From an uncultured Enterobacterales bacterium (GTDB lineage: Bacteria > Pseudomonadota > Gammaproteobacteria > Enterobacterales > Enterobacteriaceae), in the NCBI GenBank assembly GCA_946478305.1, contig CAMLBO010000025.1, positions 1-52,497 on the forward strand: a DNA stretch of 52,497 nucleotides, given 5' to 3'. Both the position numbers and the translations under genes were made by a program. Numbering within the stretch: the stretch's first letter is position 1; every line of letters starts with the position of its first letter. Below the pieces are notes generated by a model. It did no database searches, was not told where the DNA came from, and worked only from the letters and a program-made list of their open reading frames with translations. Shown piece after piece: positions 35,706 through 45,058 of the stretch.

Positions 35706-36509
35706 ATGGCAGACACGGATGTAAAAGTTAATGAGATAAAATCGGTTCCCAAATCCTGTCATCAATTGATCAAAAATGCCTGGTCAGCTGCGTTGGTTTC
35801 GGCGCTGATCACCGTTGCGCTGGATGTTTATTTCTGGATTGATGGAGTCAGATCGGGACTGGTGTATTTGAACCTGATTTATGTTTTCATCAGTTGTGGG
35901 CTGGCATACGGAATATACCGCCGGAGCCGTATTTGCGCGGTAGTCATGCTTTTGCTGTTTTCCCTGGACAAGGCATATGCGCCCGTTGTCTACAACAGCG
36001 GCAGCATCGTCTTTTTCGTCTTGTTTACACTGTGGTTCTCTGCCGGGGTAGTCGGTACGTTCTGGTATCACTCAGGCGCTGAGTCTCAGGAGGTCAGTAC
36101 AAAAAAACTGACATTATGGACGGTAGCCTGCGCGACCATTGCGATAAGTATTGTTGCCGGTGTGAAATTCCTTTCTACAGATTCGCCTCAAAAAGCATGG
36201 GGTGATTTCCATCGCCAACTTGATAAGGAATACGCGCAGGGGAGCCTGCCGGTCAGGCTGGATTATTATACGGTTCTGCAGTCGGCGGAAATGGCTGATA
36301 AAACGCTTATTTATACCTATGCGATCGAAAACACCAATCTTGCCACTATCAGCGATGCTCAACTTGAGACCCAGAGCCGGTCTATCTTCACCCGAGCTTA
36401 CTGTCGTGGCAATATGGTGCAGAAATACGGTTTGATAGTGCAGTATGTATATACGCAAGGGCTCAGTGAAAAAGCGTACTCTTATAATAAAAAGGATTGT
36501 TTTGGGTAA
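35706..36509 (+). CDS. Unknown inner-membrane protein with soluble C-terminal domain
   Basis: I do not recognise this family. It has 267 residues. Five likely membrane spans lie at about 27-45, 50-70, 76-93, 100-122 and 135-155. A hydrophilic domain of about 110 residues follows (FLSTDSPQKAWGDFHRQLDKEY to the end), with two cysteines (CRGN and the near-terminal KKDCFG) that could form a disulfide if periplasmic. AAGGAA precedes the ATG at a good distance. It stands alone on the plus strand between the acyltransferase and dld. Codon and base use look slightly more AT-rich than the neighbours, consistent with an accessory gene. Confidence 0.75.
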   Translation: MADTDVKVNEIKSVPKSCHQLIKNAWSAALVSALITVALDVYFWIDGVRSGLVYLNLIYVFISCGLAYGIYRRSRICAVVMLLLFSLDKAYAPVVYNSGSIVFFVLFTLWFSAGVVGTFWYHSGAESQEVSTKKLTLWTVACATIAISIVAGVKFLSTDSPQKAWGDFHRQLDKEYAQGSLPVRLDYYTVLQSAEMADKTLIYTYAIENTNLATISDAQLETQSRSIFTRAYCRGNMVQKYGLIVQYVYTQGLSEKAYSYNKKDCFG

Positions 36510-36595
36510 TGGCTGACGTTATTTAAAATGATTTGTAGATAAATATGAGTGTTAAAAAATCTAAACAGTCAGACAGATATCAAAAGAATTGATAG

Positions 36596-36636
36596 AAACG
36601 GCCCGGCTTGTAAAAGCGCCGGCGCCGTTTTTTCTC
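36596..36636. terminator. Bidirectional terminator before dld
   Basis: AAACGGC (36596-36602) pairs with GCCGTTT (36624-36630); inner CCGGC (36603-36607) pairs with GCCGG (36618-36622) with one bulged C; T-run follows. It serves dld on the minus strand. Confidence 0.75.
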
Positions 36637-36638
36637 CT

Positions 36639-38345
36639 TTATTCTCCCCGCCAGTTCTTCAGCTTACTCGTCTTACCAATTCCCGGATTAAAACTGTTGG
36701 TCGGGTCGGCTTGCTGGTAGAAGGCTTTCATGTGCGGCTTGGCAATATACAGATGCCCGACGTTATGCTCAGCAGGGTATTCAGCTCCTTTAGCATCGAG
36801 AATTTCCAGCATCTGGTGTTTGAGCTTTTTACTGTCCGCCCCTTTCTTGACGATGTAGTCCTGATGGAAAACATGGCACATAAAGTGGCCGTAATAGAGT
36901 TTTGCGACCAGCTGATTGTCGATTTCCGGCGGCAGAGTTTCGAACCAGTCCTGGTCATTACGACGCAGCGCAATATCCAGGGCCAGAATGTCTTCCACCT
37001 CATTTTCATGCACGGCGTGATAACGCACGGCGGCACCGGCGGCGGCAAAGCGATGCAGAAAGGCCTTTTTCCCTTCATCATCAGAGCAGACAAAAAAGTC
37101 GCCTTCATTTTCTGTAAAGAAGCGGGTGAGGAAGGTTTGCGCTTCGGCGATCCCTTCACCAGACATTTTCAGCAGCATGTGATGCTCATAGCGATCACGG
37201 TACTTTTTCATCCGCTCAGGCAAATGGTTCGGCAGAGCTTTGCTGATGCATTGCATCACGCGGTCGCTGAAATGCTTCGGCAGGAACGGCACCTTGCTGA
37301 TGTGGGCGTCAAACTTGCCTTTGGCACTGAACATATCCGGCATTTTGTCGGTACCGAGTTTGTCGATCATCATAAACGTGTCTTTACCGTAGACTTCGGC
37401 GATGTCGAAAATGTCGCGGTGCATATATTCACCCGCCACCGGCAGATTCGCGAAATCGCGCAGGATCTGGCGGCGTAGCTCAGTCAGTACGGCGGTGCTG
37501 TTGGTGCCGATATAGAATACTTGTTGCTGACTTTCGGCCGGGAAGGTGTCGAGACGCACGGCGAAAACGGCCAGTTTTCCGGCACAGCCGGAGGCTTCGA
37601 ACAGGCGGCGCTGGTCGGCATTAAAACGCGAGGGTGTGTCCGCCTCGACGTCACGCACCCGTTCGGCGTAGTCATGGTCAGAGGCTTTGCGCTGGTCGTG
37701 GCTTATCTCTTCGTCTTTGAAATTGCCTTTCTCCAGCCGCGTCAGCATCTCTTCTGGCGTGTTACCCAGGGCAATTCCCAGATGGTTAATCAGCTGTAAT
37801 TCCCCCTCGGCATTGATTTGCGCATACAGCGCCATCTCGGTATAAGCTGGGCCGCGTTTTACCAGCGAGCCACCGGAGTTATTACAGATACCGCCCACGA
37901 CAGAGGCGCCTATGCAGGAGGAGCCGATCACGGAATGGGGCTCGCGCCCGTAAGGCTTGAGGATTTTTTCCAGTTTATAGAGGGTGCTGCCGGGGAAACC
38001 TATCACCTGATTGCCGCCGTCAAGCAGCTCAATATGGTCGAGCTTCAGGGTGCTGAAAATCACAATGTCGCGATCGTAATCGTCGCCGCTCGGCGTCGAA
38101 CCTTCGGTCAGACCCGTATTGGCGGCCTGCATAATGACAATTTTGTCTGCCTCGACGCAGGCTTTCAGCAGTTGCCATTGTTGCAGCAGAGTCTGCGGAA
38201 ACACCACCGCCAGCGCTTTACCGCCGCCGGAGCGAAACCCTTTGCGATAACGTTCGGTATTGCTCTCGCCCGTCAGTACGTGACGGCTGCCGGCAATCTC
38301 TTTCAGACGCGAAATCAGCCCCTGATTATCCTGATGAATGCTCAT
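36639..38345 (-). CDS. dld: Quinone-dependent D-lactate dehydrogenase
   Basis: FAD enzyme bound to the inner face of the membrane, oxidising D-lactate to pyruvate and reducing quinone. It has 568 residues, the E. coli length. FAD-binding segments are VIMQAANTGLTEGSTPSGDDYDRDIVIFST and HSVIGSSCIGASVVGGICNNSGGSLVKRGPAYTE; the C-terminus has NVGHLYIAKPHMKAFYQQADPTNSFNPGIGKTSK. The start MSIHQDNQGLISRLKEIAG fits the family. In E. coli dld lies next to pbpG; here about 20 kb separate them. Lactate made by AldA from rhamnose is the L form, so it is not this enzyme's substrate. Confidence 0.96.
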   Translation of the reverse strand: MSIHQDNQGLISRLKEIAGSRHVLTGESNTERYRKGFRSGGGKALAVVFPQTLLQQWQLLKACVEADKIVIMQAANTGLTEGSTPSGDDYDRDIVIFSTLKLDHIELLDGGNQVIGFPGSTLYKLEKILKPYGREPHSVIGSSCIGASVVGGICNNSGGSLVKRGPAYTEMALYAQINAEGELQLINHLGIALGNTPEEMLTRLEKGNFKDEEISHDQRKASDHDYAERVRDVEADTPSRFNADQRRLFEASGCAGKLAVFAVRLDTFPAESQQQVFYIGTNSTAVLTELRRQILRDFANLPVAGEYMHRDIFDIAEVYGKDTFMMIDKLGTDKMPDMFSAKGKFDAHISKVPFLPKHFSDRVMQCISKALPNHLPERMKKYRDRYEHHMLLKMSGEGIAEAQTFLTRFFTENEGDFFVCSDDEGKKAFLHRFAAAGAAVRYHAVHENEVEDILALDIALRRNDQDWFETLPPEIDNQLVAKLYYGHFMCHVFHQDYIVKKGADSKKLKHQMLEILDAKGAEYPAEHNVGHLYIAKPHMKAFYQQADPTNSFNPGIGKTSKLKNWRGE

Positions 38346-38504
38346 TTCCTCTCCTTCAGTTTATCGACCCGAACACATCATAGACTGAAAAGCCACCCAA
38401 AGCAGGGCGGCGCGTCACCGGACGGCCATTAAAGCATCATCAATGTGTCATAAAACTCGCGCTTAATGATTGCCAGAATCTGTAAGCAACCGAGAGACAG
38501 CATC

Positions 38505-39338
38505 ATGGCGCAAGCTCAACTCAAGCTGGCACAGGCTGAATACCCTCAGGCCCGGCCACAGCAACAGAACAAAGTACTCGACGTAAAAGGGCTGGTAAAA
38601 TCCTATAAATCCGGCCAGCGAGTACTCAATGACCTCAGTTTCGATCTGCATGCCGGCGAGTTTGTGGCCGTGATTGGCCGTTCGGGTGCCGGGAAATCGA
38701 CCCTGCTCCATGTGCTTAATGGCACCATCCCGCTGTCGGAAGGCAGCGTGGTGTGTCACTACGAGAATGGCGAGCAGCAACAGTTGGCCGGCCTGACCGG
38801 TAAATCACTGCGCCGTTGGCGTGCGGGTTGCGGCATGATTTTTCAGGACTTCTGTCTGGTGCCGCGCCTCGATGTGTTGACCAACGTACTGCTTGGTCGT
38901 CTGAGCCAGACGTCGACCTTTAAATCTTTCTTTAATCAATTCGATGATGAAGACCGCGCCCGTGCGATCTCGCTGCTCGAATGGTTACATATGCTGCCGC
39001 ATGCCTTACAGCGTGCCGAAAATCTCTCCGGTGGGCAGATGCAGCGCGTGGCAATTTGCCGTGCGCTGATGCAGAACCCAAAGATCCTGCTGGCCGATGA
39101 GCCGGTAGCGTCGCTGGATCCCAAAAATACCCTGCGCATTATGAATGCGCTGAAAAAGGTCAGCGAAGAGAATATCGCCGTGATGGTTAACCTGCATTCG
39201 GTTGAATTGGTAAAAGACTTTTGTACCCGGGTCATTGGTATTGCCAAAGGCCAAATAATATTTGATGGACACCCTGATCAATTAAACGATGACATTCTTC
39301 ACCAGCTGTATGGGGAAGAGGGTGAATTACAAAGTTAG
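38505..39338 (+). CDS. phnC: Phosphonate ABC transporter ATPase PhnC
   Basis: ATPase of a phosphonate/phosphite importer, 277 residues from ATG 38505 ([16 protein letters not shown]), with GAGA upstream; an earlier in-frame start at 38466 lacks an RBS. Walker [10 protein letters not shown] near residue 60, Q-loop [21 protein letters not shown], signature [15 protein letters not shown], Walker [14 protein letters not shown], and [13 protein letters not shown]. The [16 protein letters not shown] insert is typical of PhnC. It is divergent from dld (160 bases) and heads phnC-phnD-phnE1-phnE2. No C-P lyase or phosphonatase genes accompany it. Confidence 0.9.
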   Translation: MAQAQLKLAQAEYPQARPQQQNKVLDVKGLVKSYKSGQRVLNDLSFDLHAGEFVAVIGRSGAGKSTLLHVLNGTIPLSEGSVVCHYENGEQQQLAGLTGKSLRRWRAGCGMIFQDFCLVPRLDVLTNVLLGRLSQTSTFKSFFNQFDDEDRARAISLLEWLHMLPHALQRAENLSGGQMQRVAICRALMQNPKILLADEPVASLDPKNTLRIMNALKKVSEENIAVMVNLHSVELVKDFCTRVIGIAKGQIIFDGHPDQLNDDILHQLYGEEGELQS

Positions 39339-39425
39339 TGTTATTTGTCACCAAAAATAATCTCGTGCAGTTATTTGGATTTACTTATCTCAACTTTCTC
39401 TACGTCTATAAAGGGTTATGACTAC

Positions 39426-40358
39426 ATGAAGAACTTATTACGTCTGGCGGTACTGGTCGCGGGTACATTTACCGCAATGCATAGCATGGCAGCGGATGCG
39501 CCGAAAGAGCTGAATTTGGGAATATTGGGCGGGCAGAATGCCACCCAGCAAATCGGTGATAATCAGTGTGTAAAAGATTTCTTCGATAAAGAATTAAATG
39601 TTGATACTAAACTCCGTAACTCTTCAGACTATTCCGGCGTTATCCAGGGACTATTAGGCGGGAAAATAGACATGGTATTAAGCATGTCGCCATCCTCTTT
39701 TGCCTCAGTCTATATTAATAACCCGAAAGCCGTGGATATTGTAGGTATTACTATTGATGATACCGACCAGTCCCGTGGTTATCACTCGGTAGTCGTTGTA
39801 AAAGCCGACAGCCCGTATAAGAAGCTCTCTGATCTGAAAGGCAAGGCGTTCGGTTTTGCCGATCCGGATTCCACCTCGGGTTATTTGATCCCGAACCAGA
39901 CCTTCAAGAAAGAGTTTGGCGGCAATACTGACAATAAATACAATAACTTCTTCTCCAGCGTCACTTTCTCCGGTGGTCATGAGCAGGATATTCTGGGCGT
40001 GCTTAATGGTCAGTTTGACGGTGCCGTTACCTGGGCCTCGATGATTGGTGACCGCGAAACCGGTTATACCTCCGGTGCCTTCAACCGCATGATCCGTATG
40101 GACCAGCCGGATCTGATGAAGAAAATCCGCATCATCTGGGAATCGCCTTTAATTCCTAATGGCCCGATTTTAGTGCGCAGCGATTTACCGGCTGATTTCA
40201 AAGCGAAGCTGGTCAGCGCGATTAAGAAATTGGATAAAGACGATCACGCCTGCTGGATTAAAGCCGCTGGCGGTAAAATGCATATTGGCGACACGACGCT
40301 GGCTGAATATCAACAGATTATAGATATGAAACGAGAGCTCACCAAGGGTTCGCGCTAA
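39426..40358 (+). CDS. phnD: Phosphonate-binding periplasmic protein PhnD
   Basis: Solute-binding protein of the importer, 310 residues from ATG 39426. Signal peptide about 1-22 (MHSMAADA). The mature part contains LNLGILGGQNATQQIGDNQC, VIQGLLGGKIDMVLSMSPSSFAS, FGFADPDSTSGYLIPNQTFKKEF and VTWASMI, the PhnD-type ligand pocket layout (the SSG/STSGY region contacts the phosphonate). The ligand could be phosphonate, phosphite or an alkylphosphonate ester. 87 bases separate it from phnC. The upstream frame from 39345 has no signal and is ignored. Confidence 0.88.
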   Translation: MKNLLRLAVLVAGTFTAMHSMAADAPKELNLGILGGQNATQQIGDNQCVKDFFDKELNVDTKLRNSSDYSGVIQGLLGGKIDMVLSMSPSSFASVYINNPKAVDIVGITIDDTDQSRGYHSVVVVKADSPYKKLSDLKGKAFGFADPDSTSGYLIPNQTFKKEFGGNTDNKYNNFFSSVTFSGGHEQDILGVLNGQFDGAVTWASMIGDRETGYTSGAFNRMIRMDQPDLMKKIRIIWESPLIPNGPILVRSDLPADFKAKLVSAIKKLDKDDHACWIKAAGGKMHIGDTTLAEYQQIIDMKRELTKGSR

Positions 40359-40479
40359 TAGGTTATTTTACTTGCCACTTTGAATGCGGGCAGTGCTCGG
40401 ACGCCTCACGTACTCTATGTACGCTCCGGGTCCTGCGCGCTGGCCGCATCCAAATTGCCTGCGCCAATAACGCCTATTA
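40356..40479. repeat. Nested 124-base palindromic element in the phnD-phnE1 spacer
   Basis: Outer arms TAATAGG (40356-40362) and CCTATTA (40473-40479) are perfect. Inner arms TTTGAATGCGG (40379-40389) and CCGCATCCAAA (40444-40454) match at 10 of 11. A core hairpin CGTAC/GTACG surrounds TCTAT (about 40409-40423). The whole folds into one long cruciform or hairpin. It resembles ERIC-like dispersed elements of enteric bacteria and lies just after the phnD stop. Confidence 0.7.
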
Positions 40480-40518
40480 CGTTGTGTTATTATATTTAAA
40501 GAAAACCGGAACGCTATT

Positions 40519-41382
40519 TTGAATAAAGATTTCAATCGTTATTACCAGCAAATACGCGGTAAGCAAAAGCGTGAGGCATTAGTCTGGTCAGGGCTGATGC
40601 TGGTGCTTTATTTGTGGTCAGGCAATGTGTCTGAACTTAATCTGAAGACGGTATTTCTTTCGGCGCCTCATTTCTTTGATTATATCGGTGAAACGGTGCC
40701 GGTCTTGCACTGGTCATTATTGTTTGCGGATGGTCATACTGAAGGCTCTCTGGCCTATTGGGGATACCGGCTCAATATTCAGTTGCCGCTGATTTGGGAA
40801 ACTATTCAGCTGGCGCTTTCATCGACGATTTTATCGACCGCGCTGGCCACGCTGCTGGCGTTTATGGCGGCCAATAATACCGATTCGCCAAAATGGCTGA
40901 AGCTCAGTATCCGCACCTTCGTCGCCTTTCTGCGCACCATGCCGGAACTGGCCTGGGCGGTGATGTGCGTTATGGCTTTTGGTATCGGCGCGATCCCAGG
41001 GTTTATCGCCCTGACGCTGCATACCGTCGGCAGCCTGACTAAACTGTTTTATGAATCCATTGAAACCGCATCGGATAAACCGGTGCGCGGGCTGAAATCC
41101 TGCGGGGCAGGGCGTCTGCAACGCATGCGTTTCGCCATCTGGCCGCAGGTCAAACCGATTTTCCTCTCGTACAGTTTTATGCGCCTTGAAATCAATTTCC
41201 GTCAGTCCACTATTCTCGGGCTGGTCGGCGCGGGGGGTATTGGTCAGGAGCTGATGACCTCGATCAAACTCGACCGTTATGACCAGGTGAGTATGACGCT
41301 ACTGCTGATCATTCTGGTGGTTTCGATTATGGACTTTTTATCGGGAAAACTGCGTAAGCGCGCAGTAGAGGGTACGTTCTGA
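40519..41382 (+). CDS. phnE: Phosphonate ABC transporter permease PhnE1
   Basis: Inner-membrane subunit, 287 residues. It starts at a TTG (MNKDFNRYYQQIRG) with CCGGA about eight bases upstream; no better start is in frame. Permease core: NIQLPLIWETIQLALSSTILSTALATLLAFMAA, then the EAA-like loop SIETASDKPVRGLKSCGAGRLQRMRFAIWPQVKP near residue 190 and NFRQSTILGLVGAGGIGQEL. The stop overlaps the next start by one base (TGATG), so the two permeases are coupled. The palindromic element before it may lower its expression relative to phnD. Confidence 0.88.
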   Translation: MNKDFNRYYQQIRGKQKREALVWSGLMLVLYLWSGNVSELNLKTVFLSAPHFFDYIGETVPVLHWSLLFADGHTEGSLAYWGYRLNIQLPLIWETIQLALSSTILSTALATLLAFMAANNTDSPKWLKLSIRTFVAFLRTMPELAWAVMCVMAFGIGAIPGFIALTLHTVGSLTKLFYESIETASDKPVRGLKSCGAGRLQRMRFAIWPQVKPIFLSYSFMRLEINFRQSTILGLVGAGGIGQELMTSIKLDRYDQVSMTLLLIILVVSIMDFLSGKLRKRAVEGTF

Positions 41383-42302
41383 TGCTGACTGAAGCACTGG
41401 CGCCGTCGGCAATTGCTGGCATCAAGCGCGATCATCCTACGCTGTTCTCAGCCCAGCGCCGCTACCTGCGCTATCTCGGCATCTTCGCTGTGCTGATCAC
41501 GCTCTATTATCTCTATTTTTTCACGTACTACGGTATTCCGTGGGACGCCGTCGTACGCGGCACCAGTCAGGTGGGGCGCTATTTTCTGCGTATGTTCGTC
41601 TGGCATAACTTCTCGCAGTGGCCGCTGATGTACTACTTTGGGCAGATTGCCATGACGCTGGCAATTGTGTTTGCAGGGACCATTACGGCGTCATTTCTGG
41701 CATTACCGCTGTCGTTTCTGGCGGCACGTAATGTGATGTCTACGCCGTTGCTGCGCCCGATTTCACTGGTGGTTCGCCGCCTGCTGGACGTACTGCGCGG
41801 GCTGGATATGGCTATCTGGGGGCTGATATTCGTGCGTGCCGTTGGCATGGGACCGCTGGCCGGGGTGCTGGCGATTATCATGCAGGATATGGGGTTGCTG
41901 GGTAAGCTCTACGCCGAAGGACACGAGGCGGTGGAGCGTTCGCCAAGCCGCGGCCTGCGGGCGCTGGGCGCCAATCCGCTGCAAACGCATCGCTTCGGGA
42001 TCTTCACGCAATCCTTCCCGACTTTTTTGGCGCTGTCGCTTTATCAGATTGAGTCCAACACCCGTTCTGCGGCGGTGCTGGGTTTTGTCGGTGCGGGCGG
42101 GATTGGTCTGGTGTACGCCGAAAATATGCGACTGTGGAACTGGGATGTGGTGATGTTTATCACCCTGATTCTTGTGGTGATCGTGATGGCGATGGATAAG
42201 ATCTCATCGATTCTGCGCGCCAAATATATTCATGGCGAAGATATCGATCTCTTTGAGCCGCCGCGCAAACCCAAAACACCGGTTAAGCTTTATCGTCCAT
42301 AA
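41382..42302 (+). CDS. phnE: Phosphonate ABC transporter permease PhnE2
   Basis: Second permease, 306 residues, forming a heterodimer with PhnE1. Core segments are GQIAMTLAIVFAGTITASFLALPLSFLAARN, LRGLDMAIWGLIFVRAVGMGPLAGVLAI, the EAA-like loop EAVERSPSRGLRALGANPLQTHRFGIF and NTRSAAVLGFVGAGGIGLVYAENM. The C-terminus has a polar tail (PPRKPKTPVKLYRP). It ends the operon. An ATATCGCCC sequence occurs twice just after the stop (42305-42313, 42322-42330). Confidence 0.88.
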   Translation: MLTEALAPSAIAGIKRDHPTLFSAQRRYLRYLGIFAVLITLYYLYFFTYYGIPWDAVVRGTSQVGRYFLRMFVWHNFSQWPLMYYFGQIAMTLAIVFAGTITASFLALPLSFLAARNVMSTPLLRPISLVVRRLLDVLRGLDMAIWGLIFVRAVGMGPLAGVLAIIMQDMGLLGKLYAEGHEAVERSPSRGLRALGANPLQTHRFGIFTQSFPTFLALSLYQIESNTRSAAVLGFVGAGGIGLVYAENMRLWNWDVVMFITLILVVIVMAMDKISSILRAKYIHGEDIDLFEPPRKPKTPVKLYRP

Positions 42303-42354
42303 AACATATCGCCCATAAAATATATCGCCCTTAAGACTCTTTTCTTACTGACAT

Positions 42355-42391
42355 AAAAAAGGCGGCCCATGTAAATGGATACCGCCTTTAA
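42355..42391. terminator. Bidirectional terminator between phnE2 and roxA
   Basis: AAAGGCGG (42358-42365) pairs with CCGCCTTT (42382-42389), with inner CCAT/ATGG. An A-run precedes and T-run follows, so it can act for both strands. Confidence 0.85.
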
Positions 42392-42416
42392 ATGCCTTTG
42401 CCGTCATACGGTGTCG

Positions 42417-43538
42417 CTATTCGTCGAAATACCAATAACCCTGATTCACCAGGTCAGTGAATACCACGACAAACTCCGGATCCTGCAGGGCATTACCCAG
42501 CTCTTTTCTGCCGATCAGCGTGTAGCGACAAAGTGCATCGGCCGCGTGATGGTTAGATGTCTCCAGCGGTTCGCTGTTAACGAAGAAGCGCTCACCCACA
42601 TTCAGCACGCGCAGACCGCTCAGGCGGGTCAGGCTGTCGCCCTGCATCAGCGCATCAACGATTTCCTGCGCTTCATACGGAGGCTCGGCCGGTGCGATAT
42701 CCAGTTCGTGACGCGGCGTGGTCGCAAAGCGGCCAAACCACTGCTTGAAATCTTCCGGCTGGTCGATCAACTGGTGCATCATGGCGCGCACGCGCTCCAT
42801 CTCATACTCTTCGACTTTGCCCACGTGGTCACGCGGGGTGAGGTCCGGGTCGCTGTAGTGCTCGCCACCAAGATCGTTTTCCAGCGCGTAGTCGGCAAAG
42901 CTGCTGATTAAGTCACGGCTGTTCGGGCCACGAAAACCCACCGAATAGTTGAAGGCTTCGGTGTGGGTAATACCGTCATGCGGGAAACCTGGCGGAATGT
43001 AGAGAATGTCACCCGGTTCAAGGTCTTCGTCGATAATCGGCGTGAACGGCTCGACGTGCAGTAATGCCGGATGCGGACAGAATTGTTTGAGCGGTAATTT
43101 ATCCCCGACGCGCCAGCGGCGGCTGCCCATGCCCTGGATGATAAACACGTCGTACTGGTCGATATGCGGACCCACGCCGCCACCGGGTACGGAGTAGGAA
43201 ATCATCAAATCATCCAGGCGCCAGTCTGGCAGTACGCGGAAAGGGCATACCAGTTCAGCAGAAGGCGCATGCCAGTGGTTGACGGCCTGCGCCAGCAGTG
43301 ACCAGCCGGTTTCACCGAGATTATCGAAATGCTCGAAAGGCCCGTTGCTGGCCTGCCATTGACCATTCTTCTGGCTGACCAAACGGCTGTCGACTTCTGG
43401 CTCCATCGCCAGCCCGGCCAGTTCGTCAGGCGTAATCGGGTCGATAAAATCAATGAACGCTTTTTTTAAGACAACAGGTCGTTTCTGCCAGTATTTTTCT
43501 AAAAATTCTTGCCAGTCCAGATTGAGTTCATAAGCCAT
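42417..43538 (-). CDS. roxA: 50S ribosomal protein L16 arginine hydroxylase RoxA
   Basis: Fe(II)/2-oxoglutarate oxygenase of the JmjC type that hydroxylates Arg81 of ribosomal protein L16 (E. coli YcfD). It has 373 residues, the E. coli length. The iron ligands His125-x-Asp127 (GPHIDQYD) and His187 (IPPGFPHDG) are in place. The N-terminus MAYELNLDWQEFLEKYWQKRPVVLKKAF and the C-terminal winged domain with RFFVNSEPLE match the family. It stands alone on the minus strand. Confidence 0.94.
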   Translation of the reverse strand: MAYELNLDWQEFLEKYWQKRPVVLKKAFIDFIDPITPDELAGLAMEPEVDSRLVSQKNGQWQASNGPFEHFDNLGETGWSLLAQAVNHWHAPSAELVCPFRVLPDWRLDDLMISYSVPGGGVGPHIDQYDVFIIQGMGSRRWRVGDKLPLKQFCPHPALLHVEPFTPIIDEDLEPGDILYIPPGFPHDGITHTEAFNYSVGFRGPNSRDLISSFADYALENDLGGEHYSDPDLTPRDHVGKVEEYEMERVRAMMHQLIDQPEDFKQWFGRFATTPRHELDIAPAEPPYEAQEIVDALMQGDSLTRLSGLRVLNVGERFFVNSEPLETSNHHAADALCRYTLIGRKELGNALQDPEFVVVFTDLVNQGYWYFDE

Positions 43539-43647
43539 GTTGAGTTACCCGTGGGAAGACAAACGGCCATGATTATAAAGAAGGGCAGACAAGTACCGTA
43601 TTGTCATGCATCAAGGGAATATTAAAGACAGGAGAAGGGAGATAAGT

Positions 43648-43671
43648 TTCCCTCTCCGCATAGAGAGGGAA
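43648..43671 (-). terminator. Hairpin after the aldehyde dehydrogenase gene
   Basis: TTCCCTCTC (43648-43656) and GAGAGGGAA (43663-43671) form a perfect 9-bp stem seven bases past the minus-strand stop. The T-run is weak. Confidence 0.5.
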
Positions 43672-43678
43672 TAAGGCC

Positions 43679-45058
43679 TTAAGACTTCGCGGCCAGCACC
43701 ACCAGTTTCTGATTCACAAACTCTTTGATACCTAAATCAGACAGCTCGCGGCCAAAGCCTGAACGCTTCACGCCACCGAAGGGCAGCTCAGGCGCGGTAT
43801 CGGTCGGCGAGTTGACGTACAACATACCGGTTTCAATTTTGCTCGCCAGTTTACGCGCGCGAGTCATATCCTTAGTAAACAGTGCCCCACCCAGACCGTA
43901 GTTTGAGTCGTTGGCCAGTTTCACCAGTTCATCATCATTTTTCACCACGTAAACTTGCGCAACCGGACCGAAGAACTCTTCGAAATAGGCCGGATTGTCA
44001 CGGGTGATGTGGGTCAGAATAGTCGCTTCAAAGAAGTTACCTGGATTGCCCGATACTGCTTTCCCTCCGACATGCACTTTGGCACCATTTTTGACCGCCT
44101 GTTCCACCTGTTTGGTCAGGGTTTTCAAGGCATCGGTGGACGACAGCGGGCCAAGTGTGGTGCTGGCATCAAGTGGGTCACCGATTTTCAGTGCTTTGAA
44201 ATGTTCGGTGAATTTCTTCAGGAATTCATCGGCTACTTTCTCATGAATGATAAAACGCTTGGCAGCGGTACATACCTGACCGGCATTCGCCACCCGTGCC
44301 TCGGCTCCGGCTTTGGCGGCGTGGTCGATATCGGCATCTTCCAGTACGGCGAAGATGTCATTCCCCCCCAGCTCCAGCGTTGATTTTTTCAGTTTGCTGG
44401 CAGCTTTTGCTGCGACGACAGCGCCAGCTTTTTCTGAACCGGTCAGCGCCACGCCCTGTACACGGTCATCTTCGATGATATTGGCCACCTGATCCTGCGA
44501 GATAAACAGGTTGGTATAAGCGCCTTTCGGACCACCCGCTTCGGCTACCAGTTTCTCAAAGGTTTCCGCGCAGTGCGGAACAATACCGGCATGCTTAACG
44601 ATGACACTGTTACCGGCGGCAAGGTTCGGAGCCAGTACGCGCATCAATTGGTAGAACGGGAAATTCCAGGGTTCGACGGCCATGATCACCCCGATAGGGG
44701 CATGTTCTACCCAGGCTTCGCCCAGACTGGATTTATAAGGCACAGGCTTGAGGAACGCTTGCGCGTTATCGGCATAATATTGAGCAATTTCGGCACACAG
44801 TTTTACTTCACCACGGCTCTGCTCAATCAGTTTCCCCATTTCGACACTAACGATTTTTGCCAGCTCTTCAACGCGGGATGACATAATATCAGCAAGTTTA
44901 TGCAGCACCTTCAGGCGTTGTTGTATGTCGCCCTGACCCCAGTCAGATTTATAAAGGGTATGTGCCGCATCCAGCGCCTGTTCAACCTGCTGGTCATTAT
45001 GTGTTTGATATTCTTTGATAAGCTTGTTGTTGAACGGATTGATCGTTTGATAAGGCAT
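43679..45058 (-). CDS. NAD(P)-dependent aldehyde dehydrogenase (succinate-semialdehyde type)
   Basis: Soluble aldehyde dehydrogenase of 459 residues. Catalytic features are VEPWNFPFYQLMRVLAPNLAAGN, LTGSEKAGAVVA, LELGGNDIFAVLEDADID (general-base Glu), NAGQVCTAAKRFI (nucleophile Cys) and FGPVAQVYV. The short N-terminus and AAKRF pattern put it nearer the succinate-semialdehyde dehydrogenase group (E. coli Sad/YneI) than AldA. The substrate remains a guess. AGGAG stands nine bases before the ATG. It is a lone gene, unlinked by orientation to the upstream cupin. Confidence 0.85.
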   Translation of the reverse strand: MPYQTINPFNNKLIKEYQTHNDQQVEQALDAAHTLYKSDWGQGDIQQRLKVLHKLADIMSSRVEELAKIVSVEMGKLIEQSRGEVKLCAEIAQYYADNAQAFLKPVPYKSSLGEAWVEHAPIGVIMAVEPWNFPFYQLMRVLAPNLAAGNSVIVKHAGIVPHCAETFEKLVAEAGGPKGAYTNLFISQDQVANIIEDDRVQGVALTGSEKAGAVVAAKAASKLKKSTLELGGNDIFAVLEDADIDHAAKAGAEARVANAGQVCTAAKRFIIHEKVADEFLKKFTEHFKALKIGDPLDASTTLGPLSSTDALKTLTKQVEQAVKNGAKVHVGGKAVSGNPGNFFEATILTHITRDNPAYFEEFFGPVAQVYVVKNDDELVKLANDSNYGLGGALFTKDMTRARKLASKIETGMLYVNSPTDTAPELPFGGVKRSGFGRELSDLGIKEFVNQKLVVLAAKS

